Below, piece after piece: positions 33,511 to 41,762 of a DNA stretch of 64,000 nt (position 1 is its first letter; the number at the start of each line of letters is the position of its first letter). A program made the translations under genes and the position numbers. The notes beneath the pieces are model-generated. The model worked only from the letters and a program-made list of their open reading frames with translations, was not told the DNA's origin and did not search any database. The DNA comes from an uncultured Lachnospiraceae bacterium (GTDB lineage: Bacteria > Bacillota > Clostridia > Lachnospirales > Lachnospiraceae): contig CAJTLU010000012.1 in assembly GCA_910577175.1 (NCBI GenBank), positions 1 to 64,000 of the forward strand, read 5' to 3'.

Positions 33511-34929
33511 ATGAAAAGTGAAAAGCGCGTTCTTTTATTGTTGGCAGCGTCGGCAGCGGTGATTATCCTTGTGACGGTGCTGACTCTTTTTTCGGGGAAA
33601 GCATTGTCCGCAGGACCGGGAAACGGAAAGGCAACCGTCAAGCCGACGGTGCCTGTACCGACCAGAAAGGCTGCGGAGCATAGCGTATTAGCGATGGTAA
33701 AGGAAGTAGATACAGAAGAGGGGACAATTACGCTGTATCATTTAGAAGAGGGGGGAGAAATCACGCTGACCTACGGGACAGCGGCGGATATCCGCAGTAA
33801 GTACGGGAATCTTTCCTATGCGGCTTCGCTTGCGTTCGGGGATATTTTCCGGGTAGAGTATGATACGGACAAGCAGTTAGTCCGTATGCAGGAGTCCTCT
33901 GAGCACTGGGAGCTTCATGGAGTGGAAGAGTTTTCCATAACAGAATCTGTTTTAACGGTAAATAATACAAATTATAAAATAACAGAGAATACGGTTGCGT
34001 ACTGTGAGGGGAAGAAAATTGAAAAGGGGGAAGTAAAGAGCATCGACCGTGTCAACCTGTATGGTCTTGGTTCTGAGATTTTGAGCATCTGTGTGACAAA
34101 AGGACATGGCTCCATAAAGCTAGTCAACTGTGGAGAGTTCCAGGGTGCCGAGGTGACCTTCGGGGATGAGCACTATGTTTTAGAAGGAGAGCCGTCCTAC
34201 TTAATCCGGGAAGGAAAGCATACGGTTTCGGTGGCGGGCGAGGACAAAAAGGCTGCCGCCCAGATTACCGTGGCGCGGAACGAGCAGCTTGTCATAGACC
34301 TGTACGAATATGGCGGCGCACCGGCAGAGACAGCAGAGGTCCGCTTTCATATCTCTCCGTTTTCGGCACGCCTGCGGATTGACGGCAAGTTGACCGACTA
34401 TTATGAGAAGGACCTGACGCTGACCTACGGTGAGCATGAAATCGAGGCGGAGCTGGGCGGCTATGTGACATATAAAGGGATTTTGCCTGTTTCAAAGCCA
34501 TATCATACGATTAAAATCAGTCTGACGGAGCGGAAGACGCCAGAGGACGGAGACGGCAGCGGCCCGGAGGACGGGGAGCCAGACGACGGAACTGAGGGAA
34601 CGGGAGACGGGCAGATTGGAACCGGAGATACCGAGCCGGGACAGACCGGAACGGGAGACGGTGAGGGCAGCAGCGCAGAACGCCGCTATGTTGCCATCGG
34701 AGAGGCGGCAGGCTATACCTACGATAAGGACCACAGTACCTTTATTTTAGTACCGGAGGGAGCTGTAGTCCTGATTGACGGAATCAGTCTCGGGACGGCG
34801 CCGGTCGAGTTTGAGAAAATTCTCGGCACCTACACCATAACGCTCCGGAAGCAGGAAAATGAGAAAAAGTACACGGTTACGGTAGAAGACGACGGGGAAG
34901 ACGTTTATTGGAAGTTCCCGATGGAATAA
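33511..34929 (+). CDS. PEGA-domain membrane-anchored protein
   Basis: 472 residues. A membrane anchor lies at about 8-28, then an extracellular region. Two PEGA-like beta modules can be seen: one near residues 285-340 (Ser-Ala-Arg-Leu-Arg-Ile-Asp-Gly-Lys, Gly-Glu-His-Glu-Ile-Glu-Ala) and one at the C terminus (Glu-Gly-Ala-Val-Val-Leu-Ile-Asp-Gly-Ile-Ser-Leu-Gly-Thr-Ala-Pro-Val). Between them is a low-complexity Gly/Asp/Thr/Glu linker of about 50 residues. PEGA domains occur in surface proteins; the function here is unknown. It has its own consensus promoter. AAAGGAG before 33511 fixes the start. Confidence 0.82.
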   Translation: MKSEKRVLLLLAASAAVIILVTVLTLFSGKALSAGPGNGKATVKPTVPVPTRKAAEHSVLAMVKEVDTEEGTITLYHLEEGGEITLTYGTAADIRSKYGNLSYAASLAFGDIFRVEYDTDKQLVRMQESSEHWELHGVEEFSITESVLTVNNTNYKITENTVAYCEGKKIEKGEVKSIDRVNLYGLGSEILSICVTKGHGSIKLVNCGEFQGAEVTFGDEHYVLEGEPSYLIREGKHTVSVAGEDKKAAAQITVARNEQLVIDLYEYGGAPAETAEVRFHISPFSARLRIDGKLTDYYEKDLTLTYGEHEIEAELGGYVTYKGILPVSKPYHTIKISLTERKTPEDGDGSGPEDGEPDDGTEGTGDGQIGTGDTEPGQTGTGDGEGSSAERRYVAIGEAAGYTYDKDHSTFILVPEGAVVLIDGISLGTAPVEFEKILGTYTITLRKQENEKKYTVTVEDDGEDVYWKFPME

Positions 34930-34958
34930 AGAAAAACAGAAGGCAGAGAGGGAAAACG

Positions 34959-35618
34959 ATGAAATACCAGTACATTTTGCTTGATTTGGACGGCACAGTA
35001 ACGAACCCGAAGGAGGGGATTACAAAGAGCTTTGCCTATGCGCTCGCAGAGCTTGGGATAGAGACAGAAGACAGGGATACGCTGTGCAAGGTAATCGGAC
35101 CTCCTTTAATGCAGTCCTTTCGGGAGTTTTACGGCTTTACAGAGGAACAGGCGCTTCGTGGGACGGCAAAGTACAGGGAGCGTTACGAAAAGCTCGGATG
35201 GGCGGAGAATGAAGTCTATGAGGGAATGGAAGAAGCACTTGCCGCACTTTGCAGGCAGGGTGCAAAGCTGATTCTTGCCACCTCGAAGCCGGAGCGTTTT
35301 GCTGTGCGGATTATGAAGCACTTTGGTCTGGACAAGTATTTTACGGCGCTTTGCGGAGCCGACGACTATGCGAAGAACCGCAGTACAAAGGAGGAGGTGG
35401 TCCGCTACGCGCTGGAGCAGAATGGAATTACAGATACGACAGAGGTAATTATGGTAGGCGACCGGAAGTATGATGTGACCGGAGCGGCTGCCCTGGGGAT
35501 AAAGACAATCGGGGTGTTATATGGGTTCGGGGACGAGGCGGAGCTGCGGGAGGCGGGTGCAGTGCATCTGGTAAGAACCCCGCAGGAGCTTGCAGAGTAT
35601 CTTATTTCGTTTTCTTAA
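34959..35618 (+). CDS. HAD-superfamily phosphatase (phosphoglycolate phosphatase-like)
   Basis: 219 residues. HAD motif I Leu-Leu-Asp-Leu-Asp-Gly-Thr-Val-Thr-Asn-Pro begins at residue 6, motif II is Leu-Ala-Thr-Ser-Lys-Pro, and motif III/IV is Met-Val-Gly-Asp-Arg-Lys-Tyr-Asp-Val with the Mg-binding Asp. The four-helix cap between motifs I and II and the Lys-Glu-Gly-Ile-Thr-Lys-Ser motif match the Gph/PpaX branch. Substrate is uncertain (phosphoglycolate, pyrophosphate or a nucleotide). It starts 29 bases after the PEGA gene and ends 13 bases before hflK. Confidence 0.88.
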   Translation: MKYQYILLDLDGTVTNPKEGITKSFAYALAELGIETEDRDTLCKVIGPPLMQSFREFYGFTEEQALRGTAKYRERYEKLGWAENEVYEGMEEALAALCRQGAKLILATSKPERFAVRIMKHFGLDKYFTALCGADDYAKNRSTKEEVVRYALEQNGITDTTEVIMVGDRKYDVTGAAALGIKTIGVLYGFGDEAELREAGAVHLVRTPQELAEYLISFS

Positions 35619-35631
35619 AAAGGAGGAAGCT

Positions 35632-36597
35632 ATGGACAAATCAACAAAAGCAGTTTTAAAAGGAGTCGGCGTGGCGGCAGCGGCTCTGGCGGTTCTTATC
35701 CTGATTTTCCAGTCGTTTTATACGATTAAAGAACAGGAACAGGCAGTCGTAACGACATTCGGCGTTCCAAGTACGGTAAGCGAGCCGGGACTTCATGTGA
35801 AGATTCCGTTTGTGCAGAAGGTAACCAAGGTAGATACTACGATTAAGGGCTTTGCCATCGGCTATGACGAAACCACCGGTATTTCAAAGGAAGATGAGGC
35901 TCTTATGATTACCTCGGACTATAATTTCGTCAATGTGGATTTTTATGTGGAATATAAGGTGTCTGACCCGATTAAGGCGCTGTATGCGTCAGAGAAGCCG
36001 GTCAGTATCTTAAAAAACATGGCGCAGGCATGTATCCGTTCGGTGGTGGGACGCGCTCCGGTGGACAGTGTGATTACGACCGGAAAGGGCGAGATTCAGG
36101 CAGCAATCAAGGAGCGTATTATTGCGGAGCTGGCAGTGCGGGACATCGGCATCCAGCTGATTAATATTACGATTCAGGATGCGGAGCCGCCGACCGAAGA
36201 GGTTATGGAAGCGTTTAAGGCGGTAGAAACTGCAAAGCAGGGGAAAGAGACTGCAATCAACAATGCAAATAAATACCGCAATGAAAAGCTTCCGGGTGCA
36301 GAGGCACAGATTGACAGGATATTAAAGGAAGCCGAGGCCGGAAAAGAGGCGCGCATTAACAATGCCGAGGGCCAGGCAGCGCGGTTTAACGCACTGTATG
36401 AAGAGTATATTAAGTATCCGTTGATTACCAAGCAGCGGATGTATTATGAGACAATGGAGGAGCTGCTTCCGGACCTGAAGCTGATTATTGACGGCGGAAA
36501 CGGCTCTATCCAGAAGTTTCTGCCGTTAGATTCCCTGACGGTGGATACAGGCACAGGAACCGGAACGGCGGCGGGAGCCGGGGCCGTGACGGAGTAG
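35632..36597 (+). CDS. hflK: SPFH/band-7 protein, HflK-like
   Basis: 321 residues: one N-terminal membrane anchor (about 10-28), an SPFH domain (about 28-210, starting Ile-Lys-Glu-Gln-Glu-Gln-Ala-Val-Val-Thr-Thr-Phe-Gly), a coiled coil rich in Ala/Glu/Lys (210-270), and a low-complexity Gly/Thr/Ala tail. It pairs with the next gene (HflC-like), and together they should form the large cage complex that in other bacteria surrounds the FtsH protease. The pair is less common in Gram-positives. AAAAGGAGGAAGCT precedes ATG 35632. Confidence 0.85.
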   Translation: MDKSTKAVLKGVGVAAAALAVLILIFQSFYTIKEQEQAVVTTFGVPSTVSEPGLHVKIPFVQKVTKVDTTIKGFAIGYDETTGISKEDEALMITSDYNFVNVDFYVEYKVSDPIKALYASEKPVSILKNMAQACIRSVVGRAPVDSVITTGKGEIQAAIKERIIAELAVRDIGIQLINITIQDAEPPTEEVMEAFKAVETAKQGKETAINNANKYRNEKLPGAEAQIDRILKEAEAGKEARINNAEGQAARFNALYEEYIKYPLITKQRMYYETMEELLPDLKLIIDGGNGSIQKFLPLDSLTVDTGTGTGTAAGAGAVTE

Positions 36598-36613
36598 AGG
36601 AAGGAGAAAAGCG

Positions 36614-37516
36614 ATGGAAGAAAAATTAGAGAGATTTCCGAAGAAGCCGAAAACGGGAAAGTGGATTGTGCTTGGAGTCTTAGTTGTTGCGCTGGTTCTG
36701 CTTTCTAACACCTGCTTTGTTATTACAGAGCAGAACGAGTACAAGCTGATAAAGCAGTTTGGCAAGATAGAGAGGGTAATTTCCGAACCGGGAATCAGCT
36801 TTAAGGTACCGTTTATCCAAACAGTTGACAAAGTACCGAAGGAAATGTTAGTATATGATTTGAGACCATCTGATGTTATTACGATGGATAAAAAGACGAT
36901 GGTATGTGACAGCTATGTACTTTGGAGGATTTCCGATCCCCAGGTATTTGTCCAGACCCTGAATTCCAAAACCTATGCAGAGGACCGTATCAATACGACG
37001 GTATACAACGCGATGAAAAATGTAATTTCCAGTATGCAGCAGGCAGAGGTAATCAGTGGCAGGGATGGAGCTTTAAGCGAAAGGATACAGGCAAACATCG
37101 GCAATTCGATGGAGCAGTACGGAATCGAGCTGATTTCCGTAGAGACAAAGCATCTTGATTTGCCGAGTGACAATAAGAGTGCAGTTTATGAGCGAATGAT
37201 TTCCGAACGGAATAACATTGCGGCGCAGTATACTGCGGAGGGCGAGGCGGAGGCTACCAAAATCCGCACGCAGACAGACAATGAAATTACAGTCAGCCTT
37301 TCCAAAGCCGAAGCAGAGGCAGAGCGGATTATTGCAGAGGGAGAAGCCGAGTACATGAGGATTCTTTCCGGGGTATATGCCGATGAGTCACGGAGTGAGT
37401 TTTATACCTTTGTACGTTCTTTGGATGCGGCAAAGCAGTCATTAATCGGAAAGAACAAGACGGTAATTCTTTCGGAGGACTCTCCGATGGCACAGATTTT
37501 TAATTCTCTGCAATAA
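36614..37516 (+). CDS. hflC: SPFH/band-7 protein, HflC-like
   Basis: 300 residues with an N-terminal membrane segment (about 15-37), an SPFH domain (Phe-Val-Ile-Thr-Glu-Gln-Asn-Glu-Tyr, Val-Pro-Lys-Glu-Met-Leu-Val-Tyr-Asp), and a helical region with Ala-Glu-Gly-Glu-Ala-Glu-Ala. The C-terminal Phe-Tyr-Thr-Phe-Val-Arg-Ser-Leu segment is an HflC hallmark (usual Phe-Tyr-x-Phe-x-Arg-Ser-Leu). Starts 16 bases after hflK. No ftsH gene lies nearby. Confidence 0.88.
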   Translation: MEEKLERFPKKPKTGKWIVLGVLVVALVLLSNTCFVITEQNEYKLIKQFGKIERVISEPGISFKVPFIQTVDKVPKEMLVYDLRPSDVITMDKKTMVCDSYVLWRISDPQVFVQTLNSKTYAEDRINTTVYNAMKNVISSMQQAEVISGRDGALSERIQANIGNSMEQYGIELISVETKHLDLPSDNKSAVYERMISERNNIAAQYTAEGEAEATKIRTQTDNEITVSLSKAEAEAERIIAEGEAEYMRILSGVYADESRSEFYTFVRSLDAAKQSLIGKNKTVILSEDSPMAQIFNSLQ

Positions 37517-37543
37517 AAATGATTACAATGGAGGAAGCCCTGG

Positions 37544-38158
37544 ATGATTTCGGCATATCTTTTGGTACTGGAGGGGGAAGAGGAAAAAAATAAGTTTGAA
37601 CGGCTGTTTCATACGTATTATCAGAGTATGCTGAAGGAGGCGTATCTTGTTACAGGCTCTTATGAGGAATCAGAGGAGATTGTGCAGGAGGTATTTTTTA
37701 AGGTAACTGAGATTATTGATAAGTTTCCAAAGAGAGCCTGCAAAAGAGAGCATTCCCTTCTAATTGTTATGACAAAAAATAAAGCAATTGACCTTCTACG
37801 GAAAAAAGGGAGGCGTCTGAAGTCCCTGCGGAGGAAGGGAGAGTCGCTGGAGCTTCCGGAGAGTAATCCGGAGAAAGATTACATCCAGAAGGAGACGGAG
37901 TTAAGGATTCTTGCCCTTGTGGAGGAGCTGCCAAAGGGCTACCGCGACGCGTTAGTGTTACATATTGCAGATGGCTGGAAGGCAAGGGACATTGCAGAGT
38001 TTTTGGAAATCAGCGTTCATGTGGCAGAAATGCGTCTGGTTCGCGGAAAAGAAATATTGAAAAAGCGTATTGCGGAAGAAATGAAAGACAGTCTTCCGAG
38101 GAATTATCAGGATAAGGGAAGGGATAACTATGAACAAACAATGGGAAATGGAGTTTGA
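37544..38158 (+). CDS. ECF-type RNA polymerase sigma factor
   Basis: 204 residues. Region 2 is seen around 20-90 (Tyr-Leu-Val-Thr-Gly-Ser-Tyr-Glu-Glu-Ser-Glu-Glu-Ile-Val-Gln-Glu-Val-Phe, then Met-Thr-Lys-Asn-Lys-Ala-Ile-Asp-Leu-Leu-Arg), followed by a Lys/Arg-rich linker and a region 4 HTH (Trp-Lys-Ala-Arg-Asp-Ile-Ala-Glu-Phe-Leu-Glu-Ile-Ser). The following gene overlaps by 29 bases and is the likely anti-sigma partner. GGAGGAAG precedes the ATG. Confidence 0.87.
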   Translation: MISAYLLVLEGEEEKNKFERLFHTYYQSMLKEAYLVTGSYEESEEIVQEVFFKVTEIIDKFPKRACKREHSLLIVMTKNKAIDLLRKKGRRLKSLRRKGESLELPESNPEKDYIQKETELRILALVEELPKGYRDALVLHIADGWKARDIAEFLEISVHVAEMRLVRGKEILKKRIAEEMKDSLPRNYQDKGRDNYEQTMGNGV

Positions 38159-38918
38159 TATTGCATTAGAGGGAGCGCTCTGCCTGTACCGGGACAAGAT
38201 GTTAGAGGAGGCAGAGCCGCAGGCAGGAGAGCATTTTCCTGTTTCAAGGGAGTTTTACCGCAAGATGGAGGCATTAAGCGGCGTTACCATTGCCATGCAG
38301 CAAAGGCGGCGGAGCTGTGTGCGGAAGAAGGCCTTCTGGAAGGGGACGCTGAAGGTTGCCGTTGCGGCGATGTTTGTCTTTGTGATAGCGAAGGCAGGCG
38401 CGTTTCCGATGCTTTCGTCGGACAGGGTAGCCGCCTCTCCCGGCCAGTATGCACTGGAGTGGTTCAACGACCATGTACGCATCGTATACAATTCGATGAG
38501 CGAAGAGGAGCTTGAAAAGACGGATGCCAGGCATCCGGAGGAGTTTGTGCTGGGCTATCTTCCGGAAGGTCTTTCGGAGGATGACAGGCTGGTACATCCC
38601 GGACTTTGCTTCTATGTGTACCGGAACGAAGAAAAGACCACGACGCTCTCCTTTTCCGTACGCTATCGTAATGGAAAAACTTTGAACGGAGGAGTTTCCG
38701 CCAGTTCGGCCTCTATGGACAATGAGCATACAACTTTTACTATGATTTGCGAGGACGGGCGGGAGATTGTCTGGTCACAGTCGGTGGAGCGTGAAAACTG
38801 CAGTACGTTACTATGGACGCAGGACAATTGTGAGCTTTCCCTGGACCTGGTGACGGACGAGGACATCGATATTTTTGAAATTTACCGCTCTGTTACCGTG
38901 AAAAAGGAAGAAAAATAA
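38130..38918 (+). CDS. anti-sigma-like membrane protein with DUF4367-type domain
   Basis: 262 residues. N-terminal cytoplasmic part (1-70), one membrane segment at about 72-92, and an extracellular C-terminal domain ending with Cys-Glu-Leu-Ser-Leu-Asp-Leu-Val-Thr-Asp...Ile-Tyr-Arg-Ser-Val, which matches the DUF4367 pattern found in anti-sigma partners of ECF factors in Clostridia. It overlaps the sigma gene, giving coupled translation. This is the second sigma/anti-sigma pair in the window; the two are not close in sequence. Confidence 0.77.
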   Translation: MNKQWEMEFDIALEGALCLYRDKMLEEAEPQAGEHFPVSREFYRKMEALSGVTIAMQQRRRSCVRKKAFWKGTLKVAVAAMFVFVIAKAGAFPMLSSDRVAASPGQYALEWFNDHVRIVYNSMSEEELEKTDARHPEEFVLGYLPEGLSEDDRLVHPGLCFYVYRNEEKTTTLSFSVRYRNGKTLNGGVSASSASMDNEHTTFTMICEDGREIVWSQSVERENCSTLLWTQDNCELSLDLVTDEDIDIFEIYRSVTVKKEEK

Positions 38919-39055
38919 AAAAAAATAAAATTTTTTGTAAAATGACGTGAGGAATCGCCTCTGAATTTCGTTATATATATAGAACGGTATGTTTTGCCCA
39001 GTACAGGGACAAGCAGGACAGGATTCCGTTACTAATTAAGAAAGCAGGCGATAAA

Positions 39056-39478
39056 ATGAAGAAGTGCTTGAAAAAGGTGATGGTATGTGTGGCAGCGCTT
39101 GCGCTGGCACTGGGAGGAATCGGGGCGATGCCGGTGGCAGCGGCTGCGCAGACAGTGTCGCCACTGTATGAGAAAAGGGTGGAAGTTGTTGCAAACATCT
39201 CTATTGTTGGAGGTACGGTTTACTTTGATGGATGGGCCAAGTCCGCGGAGAAGATTACCTCTGTCGCAATGCGGGTAAATTGTGAAAAGACGACATACGA
39301 CGGAGAGTTCGTAAGACGCAAACCTGCCGTGAATACTTCCACCCTGATGCCAGTAATCGCCAGTGGGACGATGCAGGCAGAGGCAGGATATGTGTATACG
39401 GTCTATGCGACTGCAGACGTTACCTTTGCAGACGGAACAAAGGGAAGCTATACCGATGCAATATCTCAAAACTACTAA
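39056..39478 (+). CDS. small secreted protein of unknown function
   Basis: 140 residues. A clear signal peptide (1 to about 30, ending Ala-Ala-Ala-Ala-Gln) has no lipobox, so the protein should be released or loosely wall-bound. The mature part is about 110 residues, predicted beta-rich, with a single Cys and no motif I recognise. It is a single-gene unit, closed by the terminator at 39518. Such small beta proteins may be extracellular adhesin-like modules, but no function can be assigned. Confidence 0.72.
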   Translation: MKKCLKKVMVCVAALALALGGIGAMPVAAAAQTVSPLYEKRVEVVANISIVGGTVYFDGWAKSAEKITSVAMRVNCEKTTYDGEFVRRKPAVNTSTLMPVIASGTMQAEAGYVYTVYATADVTFADGTKGSYTDAISQNY

Positions 39479-39517
39479 TAGGGCAGGCAGCAGAAGGATT
39501 ATAATATAGAACAAGCG

Positions 39518-39567
39518 GAGGCAGAGGCCATTTTCCCTGGATGGCGCCCTGCCTCTTGCAGTTTTTG
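39518..39567 (+). terminator. terminator after the secreted protein
   Basis: GAGGCAG AGGCCAT and ATGGCGCC CTGCCTC form a long stem with a small internal mismatch around TTTCCCTGG, followed by TTGCAGTTTTTG. Confidence 0.75.
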
Positions 39568-39626
39568 AAAAAAAGAAGTAAAATATAGAAAGAGAAGCAA
39601 TATTATAGAGGAAAGGCGGGAAAGGT

Positions 39627-40319
39627 ATGCATATTACATTAACCGGAAACTTAGGAAGCGGAAAGTCCACCTTGGGAAAGATTTTAGAAGCAGAGTACGG
39701 CTATAAAATTTTTTCCACCGGGGAGGTGATACGTCAGATTGCCGGGGAACATGGCGTCAGCGTTCTGGAAATGAATAAAATGATGGAGAAGGACCATAAA
39801 TATGACCATATGATTGACGATACGACTGCGCGCATTTCCAGAGAGCAGAAGGAGAAGAAGCTTTTGTTTGACTCCCGCCTCGCGTGGAATTTTGTGGAGG
39901 ACTCCTTTAAGGTGTTTTTGTCGGTCAGCCTTTCTGTGGCGGCGGCGCGCGTGATGGCGGATGCAAGCCGTGGTGAGGTAGAGACTTATGCTTCCTTAGA
40001 AGAGTGCAAGGAAAGCTTAAAAGAGCGTGCAGCGACAGAGGACCGCCGGTACAAGGAGCTTTATGGAATTGAATATTTCAATTATGCAAATTATAATCTT
40101 GTGCTGGACTCCAGCGACTGTGCGCCTGCGCTTCTGGCAGAGATTCTGATGAAGGAAGCGGCAGCCTATGAAGAAAAAAAGGCAAGAGGGGAAAAGGCGG
40201 GAACGAAGCTGATTTTAGATAAAAACCGCCTGGCAGAGGACTTTGCAAAGGAACGTGCAGAGGGCAGAGTAAGCATGCAGACTATCTGCGGAACGGAATT
40301 TCTTGTGATTGAATTATAG
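39627..40319 (+). CDS. cytidylate kinase-like P-loop nucleotide kinase
   Basis: 230 residues. P-loop Gly-Asn-Leu-Gly-Ser-Gly-Lys-Ser-Thr at 7-15, then Phe-Ser-Thr-Gly-Glu-Val-Ile-Arg and Asp-Ser-Arg-Leu-Ala-Trp (usual Asp-Gly-Arg/Asp-Ser-Arg of the CMP-kinase-like branch). This is the AAA_18/Cmk2-like type, often annotated cytidylate kinase; it probably phosphorylates a nucleoside monophosphate, but substrate is unproven. An extra Lys/Glu-rich C-terminal part of about 50 residues is unusual. Repeat copy A begins four bases after its stop. Confidence 0.78.
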   Translation: MHITLTGNLGSGKSTLGKILEAEYGYKIFSTGEVIRQIAGEHGVSVLEMNKMMEKDHKYDHMIDDTTARISREQKEKKLLFDSRLAWNFVEDSFKVFLSVSLSVAAARVMADASRGEVETYASLEECKESLKERAATEDRRYKELYGIEYFNYANYNLVLDSSDCAPALLAEILMKEAAAYEEKKARGEKAGTKLILDKNRLAEDFAKERAEGRVSMQTICGTEFLVIEL

Positions 40320-40322
40320 CAG

Positions 40323-40585
40323 GGTCCGCTCCCGGTTTTCCGTGTTTTTGGCAAGCTTAAAAGGTTTCCGGCTCTTTCGAATTGCCTTGTTTTGCATTTG
40401 TCCGAAGGACCGCGCTTTTAGCGGCACCGGAATCACCTCTTAGCGTTGCTTAGGCGCGAGGATGCACCCGGGCGGCTTAGTAACATTTAGAGGAAGTCCG
40501 GTAAAGCGTTGCGTCTGCAAAACAAGGCAATTCGAAAGCGCCGGAACATAAGGTAAACAAAATATGGAAAACCGGAAGCGGACCC
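40323..40585. repeat. repeat family 1, copy A (263-bp imperfect palindrome)
   Basis: Outer arms GGGTCCGCTCCCGGTTTTCC (40323-40342) and GGAAAACCGGAAGCGGACCC (40566-40585) match at 19 of 20 positions. A second arm pair, TCGAATTGCCTTGTTTTGCA (40377-40396) and TGCAAAACAAGGCAATTCGA (40516-40535), is perfect. The core between them (about 40393-40520) is, in reverse complement, the same sequence as the core of copy B (46606-46735): ACTTCCTCTAA, CCTCGCGCCTAA, AAGAGGTGATTCCG and GCGGTCCTTCGGACAAATGC. It fills most of the 40320-40703 gap. Confidence 0.85.
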
Positions 40586-40703
40586 GTCTGAATCAAATTG
40601 AATTGCAATAACTGGCACGGCTGTCAGCAATGTAATAACATACCGCAAAACACGGCGGGACATACTGAAACCAAGAAATTGGGACAGACAGGAGTGTGGC
40701 GGT

Positions 40704-41762
40704 ATGGAAAAATCGGTGTTTTTTCAGGAGCGGTATGTACGTCTATATAAAGCTGCAGTGGTTGTGGCAGGAGTCTATCTGGCATTCCGCTATGCCCTGC
40801 CGCTGTTCGCACCCTTTGTTGCAGCATATCTGCTGGCGGGGATTGTGCGTCCTGTCGCGCTGTTTTTGCGTAGGAGGTGTCATATCCCGATGAGCGTAGG
40901 AGGCGCAGTGGTGCTGTTTTTGCTGCTCGCTACGCTTGGTACAGGACTGTTTTTTCTTGGAAAGCTTTTGCTGCGGCAGATTGTTTTGTTTATAGAAAAC
41001 TATGCGGGTTACCGGGATTCCTTTCTCAGTGCGGCTGACCGGCTGTGCCGGTGTGCCGACGGGTGGTTTTCGCTGGAGCAGGGGACGATGGGAGAGTTGC
41101 TGCATACAGGGCTTTCCCGTATTGGTGAAAATGTCAACCAAAAAGTATTGCCGGAGGTGTCAAAGCAGTCGCTTGTAATACTGCGTGCAGTGGGCTGCGG
41201 CATTGCGGGTTGTATCATTGCCTTTGTAGCGGCGTTGCTGTTGCTTAGTGATAAGGAAAAGTATGCGAAGGCGTATCAGAACAGCGGATTTTACAAGGAG
41301 GTACAAAGGATTCTCGGGCGTCTTTCCTCTGCAGGGGTGGCTTATTTAAAGACGCAGTGCATCCTGATTCTTCTTGTGACAATAATCTGCACCGTCGCAT
41401 TTCTTTTTGTAAAGAGGGAATATGCGTTTCTTCTGGGAATCGGCGTGGCAGTGCTGGATGCTTTCCCGGTGCTTGGTTCAGGGCTTGTGCTGATGCCGTG
41501 GGCGGTTATCTGCCTTTTAAAGGGGCAGTATCTGCAAATGGTAGTGCTTATTGTTGCTTATCTTTGCTGTCTGTTTGTGAGGGAAGGCTTGGAACCGAAG
41601 CTGCTTGGCAACCGGATTGGCATTCCGCCGTTGTATACGCTGATGGCGGTTTATATTGGTGTGGAGCTGTTTGGAATTTTCGGGGTCGTACTCGGACCGT
41701 TTGGCCTGGTGCTAATCCGTTCCATGCTGCAGGAAGGGGAAGTGGAAGGAGAAACAGTATGA
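40704..41762 (+). CDS. AI-2E/PerM-family membrane protein, YtvI-like
   Basis: 352 residues with about seven to eight hydrophobic segments and the AI-2E family pattern: an N-terminal pair of helices, a soluble loop (about 110-165), and the C-terminal Asp-Ala-Phe-Pro-Val-Leu-Gly-Ser-Gly motif near 250, then Leu-Glu-Pro-Lys-Leu-Leu-Gly-Asn-Arg-Ile-Gly-Ile-Pro-Pro-Leu. YtvI-type members are sporulation membrane proteins in Bacilli and Clostridia; others are proposed exporters or Na/H antiporters. The stop overlaps the next ATG (ATGA), so the pair is coupled to the CDF transporter. Confidence 0.83.
   Translation: MEKSVFFQERYVRLYKAAVVVAGVYLAFRYALPLFAPFVAAYLLAGIVRPVALFLRRRCHIPMSVGGAVVLFLLLATLGTGLFFLGKLLLRQIVLFIENYAGYRDSFLSAADRLCRCADGWFSLEQGTMGELLHTGLSRIGENVNQKVLPEVSKQSLVILRAVGCGIAGCIIAFVAALLLLSDKEKYAKAYQNSGFYKEVQRILGRLSSAGVAYLKTQCILILLVTIICTVAFLFVKREYAFLLGIGVAVLDAFPVLGSGLVLMPWAVICLLKGQYLQMVVLIVAYLCCLFVREGLEPKLLGNRIGIPPLYTLMAVYIGVELFGIFGVVLGPFGLVLIRSMLQEGEVEGETV

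Noticed and set aside
41357..41758. Extra N-terminal 134 codons in frame with the CDF transporter
   Set aside because: The segment lies entirely within the ytvI-like gene in another frame; the ATG at 41759 with ATGA overlap and the normal CDF N terminus explain the start.
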